A program made the translations under genes and the position numbers. A stretch of 64,000 bases of DNA from Polyangiaceae bacterium UTPRO1 (lineage in GTDB: Bacteria > Desulfobacterota > Binatia > UTPRO1): contig MWST01000026.1 in assembly GCA_002050235.1 (NCBI GenBank), positions 1 through 64,000 of the forward strand. Direction: 5' to 3'. This document shows, piece by piece, positions 47,370 to 59,857 of the stretch (positions are counted from its first letter, which is position 1; the number at the start of each line of letters is the position of its first letter). The notes below the pieces were generated by a model that saw nothing but the letters and a program-made list of their open reading frames with translations, ran no database searches and was not told the origin of the DNA.

Positions 47370-47530
47370 GCCGCGAGGACTAGGTCTCCTGGCTCGTCGG
47401 CTACCTACTTGCGCCGCCTTCCCACCCGCGGAGGGGCAGTGGCCTGCGTGCGCGTTCGCTCCGACTCACAGTGGCGGGAGCCGCGCCGGATTCTCACCGG
47501 CTTCCCTTGTCAGCCCTCTCGGCGACGGCG
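47370..47530 (-). ncRNA. Cobalamin riboswitch
   Basis: Read on the minus strand, the leader contains the conserved cobalamin aptamer elements in order: AAGGGAAGCCGGTG, AATCCGGCGCGGCTCCCGCC running into the B12 box GCCACTGTG (47467-47476), GGCCACTGCCCC, GGGAAGGCGG, and the closing AGCCAGGAGACCT (47382-47394). It lies 200-360 bp upstream of the secreted beta-propeller gene and of the BtuB-TonB-BtuFCD operon. Ends are approximate. Repression of the operon by adenosyl- or methylcobalamin is the expected outcome. The structure between 47172 and 47370 that would carry the expression platform is not resolved by eye. Confidence 0.93.
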
Positions 47531-47644
47531 AGACCGATTAGCAGAGGCGCTCCGCCGGTGCAACTCGGCCCGGCGGCGGCGCGCTGCGCCGGCACCGCAT
47601 CTTATTGATCCGAACATCCCGATATGCGAATCTGACCTTCCGGC
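47531..47644. promoter_or_regulatory. Divergent promoter region between B12 operon and sahR-metH
   Basis: The stretch 47600-47632 is clearly more AT-rich than its surroundings (CTTATTGATCCGAACATCCC followed by GATATGCGAATCTG). It includes an imperfect inverted repeat, CATCCCGATATG (47615-47626). This is the natural place for promoters in both directions and for an ArsR-type operator controlling the regulator's own gene and metH. No exact -35/-10 pair is claimed. Confidence 0.4.
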
Positions 47645-48601
47645 ATGAGCCTCGCGCGCTACGTCGATACATTCAGCCTGCTCGGCGACGAGAGCCGCCT
47701 GCGACTCTGCGCGCTGCTCCAGGGTCGCGAGCTCAGGGTCACGGATCTCGTGCGCGTGACCGGGATCTCGCAGCCGCGCGTCTCGACCCACCTCGGGCGC
47801 CTGCGCGAAGCGGGCGTCGTCCGCGACCGCCGCAAGGGCCCGCAGTCCTTCTACACGCTCGACGCCGCGCGCCTGCCGGCGGCAGCGCGCACGCTCCTCG
47901 CCGAAGCCGCCCGCTCCGACGATCCCACCCTCGACGGCGACCGTACCCGCCTCCAGGCGCTCGAGACCGAGCGCCGCAACGGCCTCGCCGAGTACGTGCC
48001 GGACGAGCTCGACCGCTTCTACTCGCCGGGGCGGAGCTGGCAATCGCTCGCGGCCGGAATCGCGGCCCTGCTGCGGCTCGGCGACGTGCTCGACGTCGGC
48101 TGCGGCGACGGCGCGGCCGCGAGCGCGATCGCCCCCTACTGCCGCTCGCTCGCCTGCATCGACGTCGATCCGCGCATGGTGGCGGAGACGCGCGAGCGGA
48201 TCGCGAGCTTCCCGCAGGCGTCGGCGCGCGTCGCCGACGTCCACCTGCTGCCGTTCGCCGACGCCGCATTCGACGCCGTCCTCTTGTTCCACACGCTCAC
48301 CTACGCGGCCCGGCCGGCGCGCGCCGTCGCCGAGTGCGCCCGCGTGCTCCGGCCGGGCGGACGGATCGTCGTCCTTTGCCTCGACCGCCACCGCCACCAG
48401 GAAGTGACCGGCCGCTACGGCGAGCGGCACCCGGGCTTCGCGCCGCGCGACGTGCGGCGGCGCCTCGCCGCCGCCGGCCTCCGGGTCGTGACCGCCGACG
48501 TCGCCTGTCGCGAGAGCAAGAAACCCCACCTGCAGGTCGTGCTGGCGATCGCCGAGAAGCCGGCCGCCGGCCGTCCCGCCACCAAAGCCACGAGGGCCTG
48601 A
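47645..48601 (+). CDS. sahR: ArsR-type regulator fused to a SAM-binding methyltransferase domain, SahR-like
   Basis: 318 residues. Residues 1-90 are a winged-helix ArsR domain ([43 protein letters not shown]). Residues 120-310 are a class I methyltransferase fold with motif [14 protein letters not shown] and the later [14 protein letters not shown]. SahR regulators described in Proteobacteria have this layout, sense S-adenosylhomocysteine with the second domain and control methionine-cycle genes. Here metH starts 2 bp after the stop, which fits that role well. The gene symbol is by analogy. It could alternatively be an active methyltransferase. Confidence 0.75.
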   Translation: MSLARYVDTFSLLGDESRLRLCALLQGRELRVTDLVRVTGISQPRVSTHLGRLREAGVVRDRRKGPQSFYTLDAARLPAAARTLLAEAARSDDPTLDGDRTRLQALETERRNGLAEYVPDELDRFYSPGRSWQSLAAGIAALLRLGDVLDVGCGDGAAASAIAPYCRSLACIDVDPRMVAETRERIASFPQASARVADVHLLPFADAAFDAVLLFHTLTYAARPARAVAECARVLRPGGRIVVLCLDRHRHQEVTGRYGERHPGFAPRDVRRRLAAAGLRVVTADVACRESKKPHLQVVLAIAEKPAAGRPATKATRA

Positions 48602-48603
48602 CC

Positions 48604-52461
<3,858 letters not shown>

Positions 52462-52492
52462 AGTGCCGCCGCGTGTTACCAGGAACGTCGTC

Positions 52493-53365
52493 ATGGCCGT
52501 CGATCGACCGACCTCGTTCTGGCTGCGATTGCTGAAACAGCGGCGCGAGCACATGTACGACGAAACCCTCGACCTCTCGACGCCGATCGACTGGGAGAGC
52601 GAGGAGGAGCGGCAGGCGGCGATCGCCTTCTTCAACGCCGCCTTTCGCGCCGAGGAGGCGGGCCTTCGTCAGGCGCACGAGATCGCCGCCGAGATCGCCG
52701 CCTGGGACCCCGTCCTCGCCGAGACCCTGCGCCTCTACGGCGACGAGGAGGGCTGGCACCGCGAGCTCCTGACGCAGTTCCTGGCCTGGATCGGCGGCGA
52801 GGTGCGGCCGATGGGCCGGGTCGTCCGCACGTTCTACGGCCTCTACGGCCGGGCGAAGCGCGCGGAAACGATCGTGCTCGTCAACCTGATGTTCGAGACC
52901 ATCGGCGCCACCACCTACCGCCTGTCGCTGCGCACCGCCAAGCAGCACCCGGCGATCCGCCAGATGCTGACCATCCTCACCCGGGACGAGTCGTTCCACG
53001 TGCCGCTGAACGCGCACTTCCTGCGCCGGATCCTCGCGCACCGGCCGCCGTCGTGGCTGGAGCGACTGCGGCTGCAGGCGATCTACCACGGGCTCTCCTT
53101 CGCCATGATCGCCATCGCGGCCGCCAGCCGTGAAACCGCCGGACGCTTCGACCGCCTGTCGTTCCGAGCCTTGGCGCGCAGTTACACGGAACATCTCGGC
53201 CGCCTCTTCGTCAACGCCGGCCACCTCGGTTTCGAGCCGTCGCGGCTCTTGCTCTACCTCTTCGGACTCTCGCGAGCCGACCTCGAAGGCGGCGACGACG
53301 CGCTCAGCGCCGCCGCCGCCGAGCGCAACGCCGACCGCTCGCAGGTCGTCGTCGAAGCGCTCTGA
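52493..53365 (+). CDS. Ferritin-like diiron-type protein of unknown function
   Basis: 290 residues from ATG 52493, with AGGA eight bases upstream. The helical core carries carboxylate/His motifs of a ferritin-like four-helix bundle: FRAEEAGLRQAHE, DEEGWHRELL, MFETIGATTYR and RDESFHVPLNAHF, enough for a diiron site (Glu, ExxH, Glu, ExxH). Such folds include rubrerythrin, quinone hydroxylases of the Coq7 group and diiron oxygenases. The exact reaction is not predictable. It follows metH by 31 bp on the same strand and precedes acetolactate synthase by 73 bp. Confidence 0.7.
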   Translation: MAVDRPTSFWLRLLKQRREHMYDETLDLSTPIDWESEEERQAAIAFFNAAFRAEEAGLRQAHEIAAEIAAWDPVLAETLRLYGDEEGWHRELLTQFLAWIGGEVRPMGRVVRTFYGLYGRAKRAETIVLVNLMFETIGATTYRLSLRTAKQHPAIRQMLTILTRDESFHVPLNAHFLRRILAHRPPSWLERLRLQAIYHGLSFAMIAIAAASRETAGRFDRLSFRALARSYTEHLGRLFVNAGHLGFEPSRLLLYLFGLSRADLEGGDDALSAAAAERNADRSQVVVEAL

Positions 53366-53438
53366 CGGACCCGGCCTCCGGGGCCGGGCGCGGCGGGAAC
53401 CTCGCGCTGCGGCCGGAATCAGGCTATGGAGACAGGTT

Positions 53439-55298
53439 ATGAAAACCGTCGCCAAGCCCGCCCGCCGCGCCCTCGCCGAGAGCGCCTCGAAACACCCCCT
53501 CGCCGGCACCACCATGAGCAACGCCGACATGATCGTGCAGGTCCTCGCCGACGAGGGCGTCGACACCGTCTTCGGCTACAGCGGCGGCGCCATCCTCCCG
53601 ACCTACGATGCGGTCTTCCGCTACAGCGCCAACCACCCGCCGGAGCAGGAGATCCGCCTCATCGTCCCGGCGACCGAACAGGGCGCCGGCTTCATGGCAG
53701 CGGGCTACGCGCGCTCGACCGGCAAGGTCGGGGTGTGCATGGTGACCTCGGGTCCGGGCGCCACCAACACCGTGACCCCGATCCGCGACTGTCAGGCCGA
53801 CTCGGTGCCGGTGATCCTCATCTGCGGCCAGGTGCCGCGGGCGGCGATCGGCACCGACGCGTTCCAGGAGGCGCCGGTCTTCAACATCATGGCGGCCTGC
53901 GCCAAGCACGTCTTCCTGGTCACCGACGAGACCAAGATGGAGGAGACGATGCGCCGCGCCTTCGACATCGCGCGCAGCGGCCGGCCCGGACCGGTGGTCA
54001 TCGACGTCCCGAAGGATGTCCAGAACGCGACCGGAGTCTTCAAGGGCTCGGGCCTCCTGCCGGTGCGCGGCTACCAGGAGCGCATCGACGCCCTCGCCGA
54101 GGCGCAGATCGGACCCGCCGACGCCGAGGCGTTCTTCAAGCTGCTCGGCCAATCGCAGCGCCCCCTCCTCTACTGCGGCGGCGGCATCATCAACAGCGGG
54201 GCCGCCCCCGAGCTCCGCGCCTTCGCCGAGCGCTTCGGCATCCCGGTGGTGACGACGCTCACGGGCATCGGCGCCATCGACACGACGAGCGCGCTCTCCC
54301 TGCAGATGCTCGGCATGCACGGCATGGCCTACGCCAATTACGCGGTCGAGGACTGCGACCTCCTCCTGGCGGTCGGCGCCCGCTTCGACGATCGCGTCGC
54401 CGGCAAGGTGAAGGAGTTCGCACCGCACGCCAAGATCGCGCACGTCGACATCGACGCCTCGGAGATCGGCAAGGTCAAGAGCGTCGACTGGGCCGCCGTG
54501 ATCGATGCCAAGCGCGGGCTGGCGCAGCTCCTCAAGGCCGGCGCCGGCTTCAAGAAGGACTTCCGCCGCTGGCGCGAGCACGTCGCCCGGCTCAAGAAGG
54601 AACATGCGCTCGCGTACGATACCGAGTCGCCGCAGATCCAATCCGAGTACGTGCTGCAGCAGCTGAACGAGATCACGAAGGGCGAAGCGATCGTCACCAC
54701 CGGCGTCGGCCAGCACCAGATGTGGGCGGCGCAGTACATGGACTTCAAGCACCCGCGCACGTTCCTCACCTCGGGGAGCATGGGCACCATGGGCTTCGGC
54801 CTGCCGGCGGCGATCGGGGCGCAGCTCGCCAATCCCGGGAAGCTCGTCATCGACGTCGACGGCGACGGCTCGATCCGCATGAACCTCGGCGATCTCGAGA
54901 CGCTCACCACCTACGGCATTCCCGTCAAGGTGCTGCTGCTCAACAATCGCGGCGACGGCATGGTCCGCCAGTGGCAGGACCTCTTCTACACCAACCGCTA
55001 CGCGGGCTCCGACAAGAGCCTCCACACCAAGGACTTCGTCAAGGCCGCCGAAGCCGACGGCTTCCCCTTCGTCCGCCGGGTGACCGAGAAGAAGGACGTG
55101 CGGGCGGCGCTCGAGGCGTTCTGCAGCGCCGCGGGCCCGGCGTTCCTGGAGGTCATCACCGACATGCACGGGCACGTGTACCCGATGATCGGCCCGGGCA
55201 TGAGCTACGGCGAGATGATCACCGGCAAGTGGATCCCGAGCCGGGTGCGCCCCACGGAGGAGCCCGAGGGCGAGGTGACGCAGACCGAGTACTTCTGA
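53439..55298 (+). CDS. ilvB: Acetolactate synthase, catalytic (large) subunit
   Basis: 619 residues. ThDP enzyme with the N-terminal pyrimidine-binding domain (FGYSGGAILPTYDAVF, PATEQGAGFMAAGYARS with the catalytic Glu), a central FAD-type domain (TTLTGIGAIDT, LLLAVGARFDDRVAGK) and the C-terminal ThDP-diphosphate motif (DGDGSIRMNLGDLETLTTYG ending near NNRGDGM). MVRQWQDLFY is typical of acetolactate synthase. The family's usual RHEQ is PATEQ here, and GYPGG is GYSGG. There is a 25-residue N-terminal extension. No ilvN or ilvC gene follows, so the regulatory subunit must be elsewhere or absent. Cytoplasmic; first step of branched-chain amino acid synthesis. Confidence 0.87.
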   Translation: MKTVAKPARRALAESASKHPLAGTTMSNADMIVQVLADEGVDTVFGYSGGAILPTYDAVFRYSANHPPEQEIRLIVPATEQGAGFMAAGYARSTGKVGVCMVTSGPGATNTVTPIRDCQADSVPVILICGQVPRAAIGTDAFQEAPVFNIMAACAKHVFLVTDETKMEETMRRAFDIARSGRPGPVVIDVPKDVQNATGVFKGSGLLPVRGYQERIDALAEAQIGPADAEAFFKLLGQSQRPLLYCGGGIINSGAAPELRAFAERFGIPVVTTLTGIGAIDTTSALSLQMLGMHGMAYANYAVEDCDLLLAVGARFDDRVAGKVKEFAPHAKIAHVDIDASEIGKVKSVDWAAVIDAKRGLAQLLKAGAGFKKDFRRWREHVARLKKEHALAYDTESPQIQSEYVLQQLNEITKGEAIVTTGVGQHQMWAAQYMDFKHPRTFLTSGSMGTMGFGLPAAIGAQLANPGKLVIDVDGDGSIRMNLGDLETLTTYGIPVKVLLLNNRGDGMVRQWQDLFYTNRYAGSDKSLHTKDFVKAAEADGFPFVRRVTEKKDVRAALEAFCSAAGPAFLEVITDMHGHVYPMIGPGMSYGEMITGKWIPSRVRPTEEPEGEVTQTEYF

Positions 55299-55305
55299 CG
55301 AGCGG

Positions 55306-55329
55306 CTGCTACTCGAGCTCGAGGAGCAG
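55306..55329. terminator. Near-perfect palindrome between convergent genes
   Basis: CTGCTACTCGAGCTCGAGGA continuing to GCAG (24 bp) is self-complementary except for one mismatched pair, and can fold as a 10-bp stem with an AGCT loop. It spans the gap between the ilvB stop (55298) and the stop of the convergent methyltransferase gene (55309), inside whose last codons it lies. There is no T-tract. It is a plausible shared terminator. Confidence 0.45.
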
Positions 55330-55995
55330 GTTGTACTCGCGGCCGATGTCGAAGATGGTCGCCTTCTGCGGCTGCATCTTCGCCGCCAGCCGCTCGACCT
55401 CCGCCCGCGAATAGAAGCGGATGTAGCAGCGGAAGAAAGTGTAGCGGACGTAGCGCTGCGGCGTCAGCAAGTGCCAGCGCTTCGGCAGGCTCACGAACAC
55501 GCGCCGGCGCGCCGCTCGGCAGAGCGCCCGCAGCGCCGCCTCGGGATCCTTCTGGTAGTCGAAGAAGCCGATGGCGATGGCGTAGTCGAAGCTCTTCTCG
55601 GGAACCGGATAGGTGAGGAGGTCGCCGAGCTCGAACCGGCAGATCTCGCCGACGCCCTCGGCCGCCGCCTTCTGGCGCGCCAGATCGAGCATGCTCGGGC
55701 TGAAGTCGATGCCGAGCACCTCCGACGCCCCGGCCTTGGCGGCCGGAATGGCATAGCGGCCGCCGCCGCAGCCGGCGTCGAAGAGCGAGCGCCCCTGCAT
55801 GGGGGAGAGAGCCGCGAAGGTCTTCTCGAAGCGAATCCGCATCTCCTTGCGGAGACTGGTATCGACGTACCGGGAGAGCGCGCCCTTGCCGCCCTCGTCG
55901 TAGATGTGGTCGAAATCGCGCGCGTAGCCCTCGAAGAAGTCGCGGGCGCCGCCATCGGCTCCGGTCACGGAGCGGTCCACGGATGCCGTTGCCAT
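55309..55995 (-). CDS. SAM-dependent class I methyltransferase
   Basis: 228 residues from ATG 55995; 24 extra residues in frame upstream look non-coding. The fold has motif I LFDAGCGGGRYAIPAAKAG, the post-I acidic end VLGIDFSPSMLDLA, and FELGDLLTYPVPEKSFDYAI before motif IV. The N-terminus (FFEGYARDFDHIYDEGG) is typical of UbiE/Methyltransf_11-like or MgPME-like small-molecule methyltransferases. The substrate is unknown. It is the last gene in a run after lnt with a 145-bp gap, so it may be independently transcribed. Confidence 0.75.
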   Translation of the reverse strand: MATASVDRSVTGADGGARDFFEGYARDFDHIYDEGGKGALSRYVDTSLRKEMRIRFEKTFAALSPMQGRSLFDAGCGGGRYAIPAAKAGASEVLGIDFSPSMLDLARQKAAAEGVGEICRFELGDLLTYPVPEKSFDYAIAIGFFDYQKDPEAALRALCRAARRRVFVSLPKRWHLLTPQRYVRYTFFRCYIRFYSRAEVERLAAKMQPQKATIFDIGREYNLLLELE

Positions 55996-56140
55996 GGGCC
56001 GTGTGTGTAGCGAAAAACTCCGGCCGTCGATAGCTCGCAAGTGCAGGCGGGCGGCGCCTGCGGCCACGCCCGTGGGTGACGGCCACAGCGGCGGGGAGGG
56101 AATCCGGCTCGCAAGTGCGGACCGGCGGCGGCGCCCGCGG

Positions 56141-57760
56141 TCACGGCCGCCGACCGCAGCGCGCCCGGACGCCGACGATCAGGATCAGGAGCCAGGCGGC
56201 CGGCACGATCCACTCCCCGCAGCGTACCACGAGCGTCGCCGGCAGACGCTCGGGATGGACGCGGTCGGCGAGGGTCGCGCGCTCGCCGACCGCGGTCCGA
56301 GCGACGATCCGCCCGGCCGCGTCGATCACCGCGGAGATGCCGGTGTTGGTCGCCCGCACCTGCGGGCGTCGGGTCTCGATGCTGCGGAAGGCGGCCGCCT
56401 GGAGGTGCAGCTCGGGGCCGGCTCCGAAGGCGAACCAGGAGTCGTTCGAGAGCGTGAGGATGACGTCCGCCGACGCAGCGGCGGCCCGCGCCAGCGCCGG
56501 AGCGAGGACGTCGTAGCAGATCAGGGGGGCGACCTGGAGCGGCGGCCGGCCGCGCACCGGAACGGACACGACCTGCGCCCCGGCTCCCGCCGACCACGTC
56601 CCGAGCCACGGCAGCCGCTCGCGGAGCCACGCCCGGTCGAGGAACGCGGGCACGTACTCGGTGAGCGGGAAGAGCGTCGCCTTGCGATAGACGCCGACGA
56701 CGGCGGCGCCAGGCGGCTCCCCCGGCGCTGCCGCAGCGGGAGCGAGGAAGAAAGCGGCGTTGAACTCGGCGCCGCCGTCGCTGTCGTAGGCGCCGAAGAC
56801 CAACGGCGTCCCGGTGCCGGCAGCGAAGTCGACGATCTCGCGATCGAACGCTGCCCCGGCCTCGCTCTTCGGCTTGCCGAAGGTGGTGGGATAGACGGTC
56901 TCCGGCCAGACCAGTACCGCCAGGTCGGGGCGCGCCGACAGCGGCGCCGAGAGCTCCGTGTAGGTGTCGAGGATGGTGCGTACGGTCTCGTAGCGGCCGA
57001 TCTGCGCTGCCATCCGGTCGTAGTGGCCGAGATTCGCCTGCACGAGCCCGAAGACGACGCCCGCGTCGCGAGCCCGTCCGTCGAGCGTTCCGACGCGCCA
57101 AGCGCCGTATCCGGAGAGAGCCGTGACCACGCCGATGGCAGCGAGCATCGGCGCCGCAACGGCGCCGGACGCGGCGCCGGCTCCGGCCGCGCGCGCCCGG
57201 AGCGCCGCCCACACCAGCTCGTTCACCGCCACCATGACGAACGTGAGTCCGGGAACGCCGCTCAGGTCCGCGGCCTGCCGCCACCAGAGCGAGCCGTAGA
57301 GGGGATAGCCGAGGGTATCGGCGAAGAGCTTCGGCACCACCGCCTCGGTGGCGACGTACACGGCGGCGGAGAAGGCGGCGACGGCGGCGACCGACTGCGG
57401 CCGTCGACGGCGCAGCCAGGAGCGCGCGAACGCCAGGGCCACGAACTGGCCCTGGAGGAACGGCGCCGCCAGCGCCAGCACCAGGAGCGGCACGAGCGGC
57501 GTCGCCTCGGCGTAGTCGGCGATCGCCCAGGCGAACCAGCCGAAGACCGCGAGCTCGAATGCGACCGCCATGGCGACGCCGGCCGCCAGCGCCGCGCCGA
57601 ACGACCGCGATCGCTCGAGTACGCGCAGGAAGGGCACGAGCCCGATCCAACCGAGCGCGACCCAGGGCCACGTACCCCGGGAGTAGAGCGCATAGAGCGC
57701 GGCCGATGCGACGACGCCGAGGCCGGCCGCGAGCGCGCGACCGCGAACGCCGGCCGACAT
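56141..57760 (-). CDS. lnt: Apolipoprotein N-acyltransferase
   Basis: 539 residues. N-terminal membrane part of about six helices, then a nitrilase-fold periplasmic domain. The catalytic triad motifs are present: Glu in VLVWPETVYPTTF, Lys in YRKATLFPLTEYVP and Cys in LICYDVLAPALA. TLSNDSWFAFGAGPELHLQAAAFR is the conserved substrate segment. The C-terminal helix ends in Arg residues. Lnt adds the third acyl chain to lipoproteins in the inner membrane, and the window encodes several lipobox proteins that would be clients. Sixteen bp downstream of the anchored protein gene. Confidence 0.92.
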   Translation of the reverse strand: MSAGVRGRALAAGLGVVASAALYALYSRGTWPWVALGWIGLVPFLRVLERSRSFGAALAAGVAMAVAFELAVFGWFAWAIADYAEATPLVPLLVLALAAPFLQGQFVALAFARSWLRRRRPQSVAAVAAFSAAVYVATEAVVPKLFADTLGYPLYGSLWWRQAADLSGVPGLTFVMVAVNELVWAALRARAAGAGAASGAVAAPMLAAIGVVTALSGYGAWRVGTLDGRARDAGVVFGLVQANLGHYDRMAAQIGRYETVRTILDTYTELSAPLSARPDLAVLVWPETVYPTTFGKPKSEAGAAFDREIVDFAAGTGTPLVFGAYDSDGGAEFNAAFFLAPAAAAPGEPPGAAVVGVYRKATLFPLTEYVPAFLDRAWLRERLPWLGTWSAGAGAQVVSVPVRGRPPLQVAPLICYDVLAPALARAAAASADVILTLSNDSWFAFGAGPELHLQAAAFRSIETRRPQVRATNTGISAVIDAAGRIVARTAVGERATLADRVHPERLPATLVVRCGEWIVPAAWLLILIVGVRARCGRRP

Positions 57761-57776
57761 CAGGCGGGCATCGGCG

Positions 57777-58481
57777 TCAATGGACGGGTTCGCCGACCCG
57801 GCGCTCGGGAGGATGGAGCACGCGGTCGGGATCGAGACCGGGGGGCGCCAGGGCGCGCGGCACGACGCGGTCGGCGGGTACCGCGATGACCCGGCCGCGG
57901 CCGTCGAGGAACTCGTAGTCGGGATGGAACATCAAGATCGCCGGCAGCGCCTCGCCGTCGTCGGTCGTCTGGTAGTGGCGTACGTAGCCCTCGGGCAGCG
58001 GAAAGTCGTCGGGTACGATGATGCCGGACTTCGGCGGATCGCTGCCGGGGAGTCCGAAAGCCGCGATGCCGGTGTGGATGCCTTCTTCGCGGAGCGCCCG
58101 GATGGCGTCGCCGGCGTCGACCTCGCGGGGCGAGGTCGCGGGCGCCGGCGACGCCGCAACGGCCGCCGCGGCGCGCGGCGCGACCGGCGCCGCGGCCATA
58201 CGGCGCGGGACGACCGGCTCGTCGGGCGCTGCCGCTGCGATCGCCGGCGGCGGCAGCGCCGCCGGCGCCGACCGTGGCGCCGGTTCAGCGGCCTCCGGAG
58301 CAGTGGCCAGGCGCGGTGACGCCGGCGCCGAGGCGCGAATCAGCGCCACCGCAGCCAGCGTCGCCGCGATCGGTACGGCGACGGCGGCGGCGATCATCCA
58401 CGGCAGCCGGCGCGCACCGGCGGTGCGCACGATGCGGACGCCGTCGTCGTTCGCATGCGGCGATCGACTTGGAGACGTCAT
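57777..58481 (-). CDS. Membrane-anchored protein of unknown function
   Basis: 234 residues. Short cytoplasmic N-terminus, one helix (RLPWMIAAAVAVPIAATLAAVALIRA), an Ala/Pro-rich linker to about residue 115, then a compact C-terminal part of about 100 residues (GIHTGIAAFGLPGSDPPKSG, LPEGYVRHYQTTDDGEALPA, YEFLDGRGRVIAVPADRVVP). The last part reads like a small beta domain. No family recognised. It is upstream of and in the same orientation as lnt (16 bp), so probably co-transcribed. Confidence 0.6.
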   Translation of the reverse strand: MTSPSRSPHANDDGVRIVRTAGARRLPWMIAAAVAVPIAATLAAVALIRASAPASPRLATAPEAAEPAPRSAPAALPPPAIAAAAPDEPVVPRRMAAAPVAPRAAAAVAASPAPATSPREVDAGDAIRALREEGIHTGIAAFGLPGSDPPKSGIIVPDDFPLPEGYVRHYQTTDDGEALPAILMFHPDYEFLDGRGRVIAVPADRVVPRALAPPGLDPDRVLHPPERRVGEPVH

Positions 58482-58550
58482 GCGTGCTGTCAGGCTTATA
58501 CGGGAGCCGCTCCGAAAGCGGCAAGTAGGGGCGGCGGCGGGGGTGACGAG

Positions 58551-58590
58551 CGACCCTGCCGCCGCACCGGACGGCGTGGCGGCAGGGTCG
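58551..58590 (-). terminator. Strong hairpin after the SGNH hydrolase gene
   Basis: CGACCCTGCCGCC (58551-58563) is exactly complementary to GGCGGCAGGGTCG (58578-58590), a 13-bp stem with a 14-nt loop. It lies 24-63 bp beyond the stop codon of the minus-strand SGNH gene at 58614. No T-tract follows. Most likely a terminator or 3' stabilising hairpin. Confidence 0.65.
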
Positions 58591-58613
58591 GGTCTACGGG
58601 GCGACGGCGGTGC

Positions 58614-59699
58614 TTACGGCGTCGCCGGATTGCCGACGCTGATCGCCCAGCCCATGCGGTCGTGGCCGTACTGGTTCCAGACCGGATTCTTGCCGCCGAC
58701 GATCTGCGCATCCGTGAAGTAGGCGGCGCTGGTCCCGGAGCCGGTGCCGCCGAGGAGCCCGACGGAGACCGTCGCGCCGAGGTAGGTCCCGTGCGTATTG
58801 TCCGACTGGATGTAGTCGTAGCTCGTGCCGGCGTTCACGAAGTGGACGTTGGCGTCGCGGACGGTGGAGCGCAGCGTCGAGGTGATGCGGGTCACGTACG
58901 CCGCTTCCGACTCGCCCTGCACGTAGCGAAGCGCCTCGGAGTCGATCTGGCCGTCGCCGTTCGAGTCGTAGTCGGCGCCCATGTACTGCGCGAAGTCGTC
59001 GGCGCAGGCGAAGCCGTACTGGCTCGCGAAGTTGCACATGCGCCAGTTCATCTTCGCGATGTACGGCAGGAAGACGTTCTGCTTGTTCTGCTTGGCGCCG
59101 CCGATCGTGCAGCTACTGAGCGCGTTGTCGGCGTCGTAGCCCGGATAGTACAGATTGGCGACCACCTTGAGCTTGGTGCCGCCGTAGGCGTTGTTGTTGA
59201 TGTAGCTCATCGCGTTCTGCACGTAGGTGGTGCAGTTGTTGAGCGCGGTGTCGAGCACGCCGAGGTTGCAGGTGCCGCTCTGGCCGGCGAAGTTGCTGCG
59301 CGCTTGCAGACCGTCGTTGCCGCACATCTCGAAGGTGACGACGCGCGTGTTGGCGGTCTGCATGTACGAGCGCTCGGCGACGATCTTGTTGTTGTAGATG
59401 TCGGAGGCGACGGCGCCCGACTTGGTCCGGCGGATCGTCTCGATGTCGGCGTTCCAGAGCTTCGAGAGGTACTCGCCGTCCACCGTCGGCGCCGAGCGCC
59501 GCGCCACGCTCGAGAGCGAGCCGCGGTAGCCGGCGTAGATAGAGTCGCCGTAGGCCGTGATGCGATACTTCGCGGTCGTGCCGGCGCGATCGATGGTCCA
59601 CGACACGTTCTGCGTGATCGTCGACGCCGACGCCTCGGAGGTCACCACCACCGCTGCGCACAACCCGAGAAGAGGTACCAGATGCCGACTGACTCGCAT
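58614..59699 (-). CDS. Secreted SGNH/GDSL-type hydrolase
   Basis: 361 residues. Signal peptide (LVPLLGLCAAVVVTSEASA). Block I is AYGDSIYAGYRG with nucleophile Ser53, block III is FEMCGNDGL with the oxyanion Asn, and the late GHDRMG segment could provide the catalytic His-Asp. About eight Cys suggest disulfides. A calcium-loop insert, DYDSNGDGQIDSEALRYV, sits mid-protein. The family hydrolyses esters of lipids, sugars or polymers. Secretion suggests an environmental substrate. A GGAGG-like site (CAGGAGGCAGTCC) precedes the ATG. Confidence 0.75.
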   Translation of the reverse strand: MRVSRHLVPLLGLCAAVVVTSEASASTITQNVSWTIDRAGTTAKYRITAYGDSIYAGYRGSLSSVARRSAPTVDGEYLSKLWNADIETIRRTKSGAVASDIYNNKIVAERSYMQTANTRVVTFEMCGNDGLQARSNFAGQSGTCNLGVLDTALNNCTTYVQNAMSYINNNAYGGTKLKVVANLYYPGYDADNALSSCTIGGAKQNKQNVFLPYIAKMNWRMCNFASQYGFACADDFAQYMGADYDSNGDGQIDSEALRYVQGESEAAYVTRITSTLRSTVRDANVHFVNAGTSYDYIQSDNTHGTYLGATVSVGLLGGTGSGTSAAYFTDAQIVGGKNPVWNQYGHDRMGWAISVGNPATP

Positions 59700-59857
59700 G
59701 GACTGCCTCCTGTTGGTTGGGGAGCCGCTTCCTCGCGGCTCGGAAGTGACAGGCGCCCTAACACGACCGCCGCCCGGCTGGCCAGGAAAAAATGACGGGA
59801 CGACGCGTCACGATTCGATCGTGACAAGCGACCGTCCGCTTGCTACCTGGAACCTCC

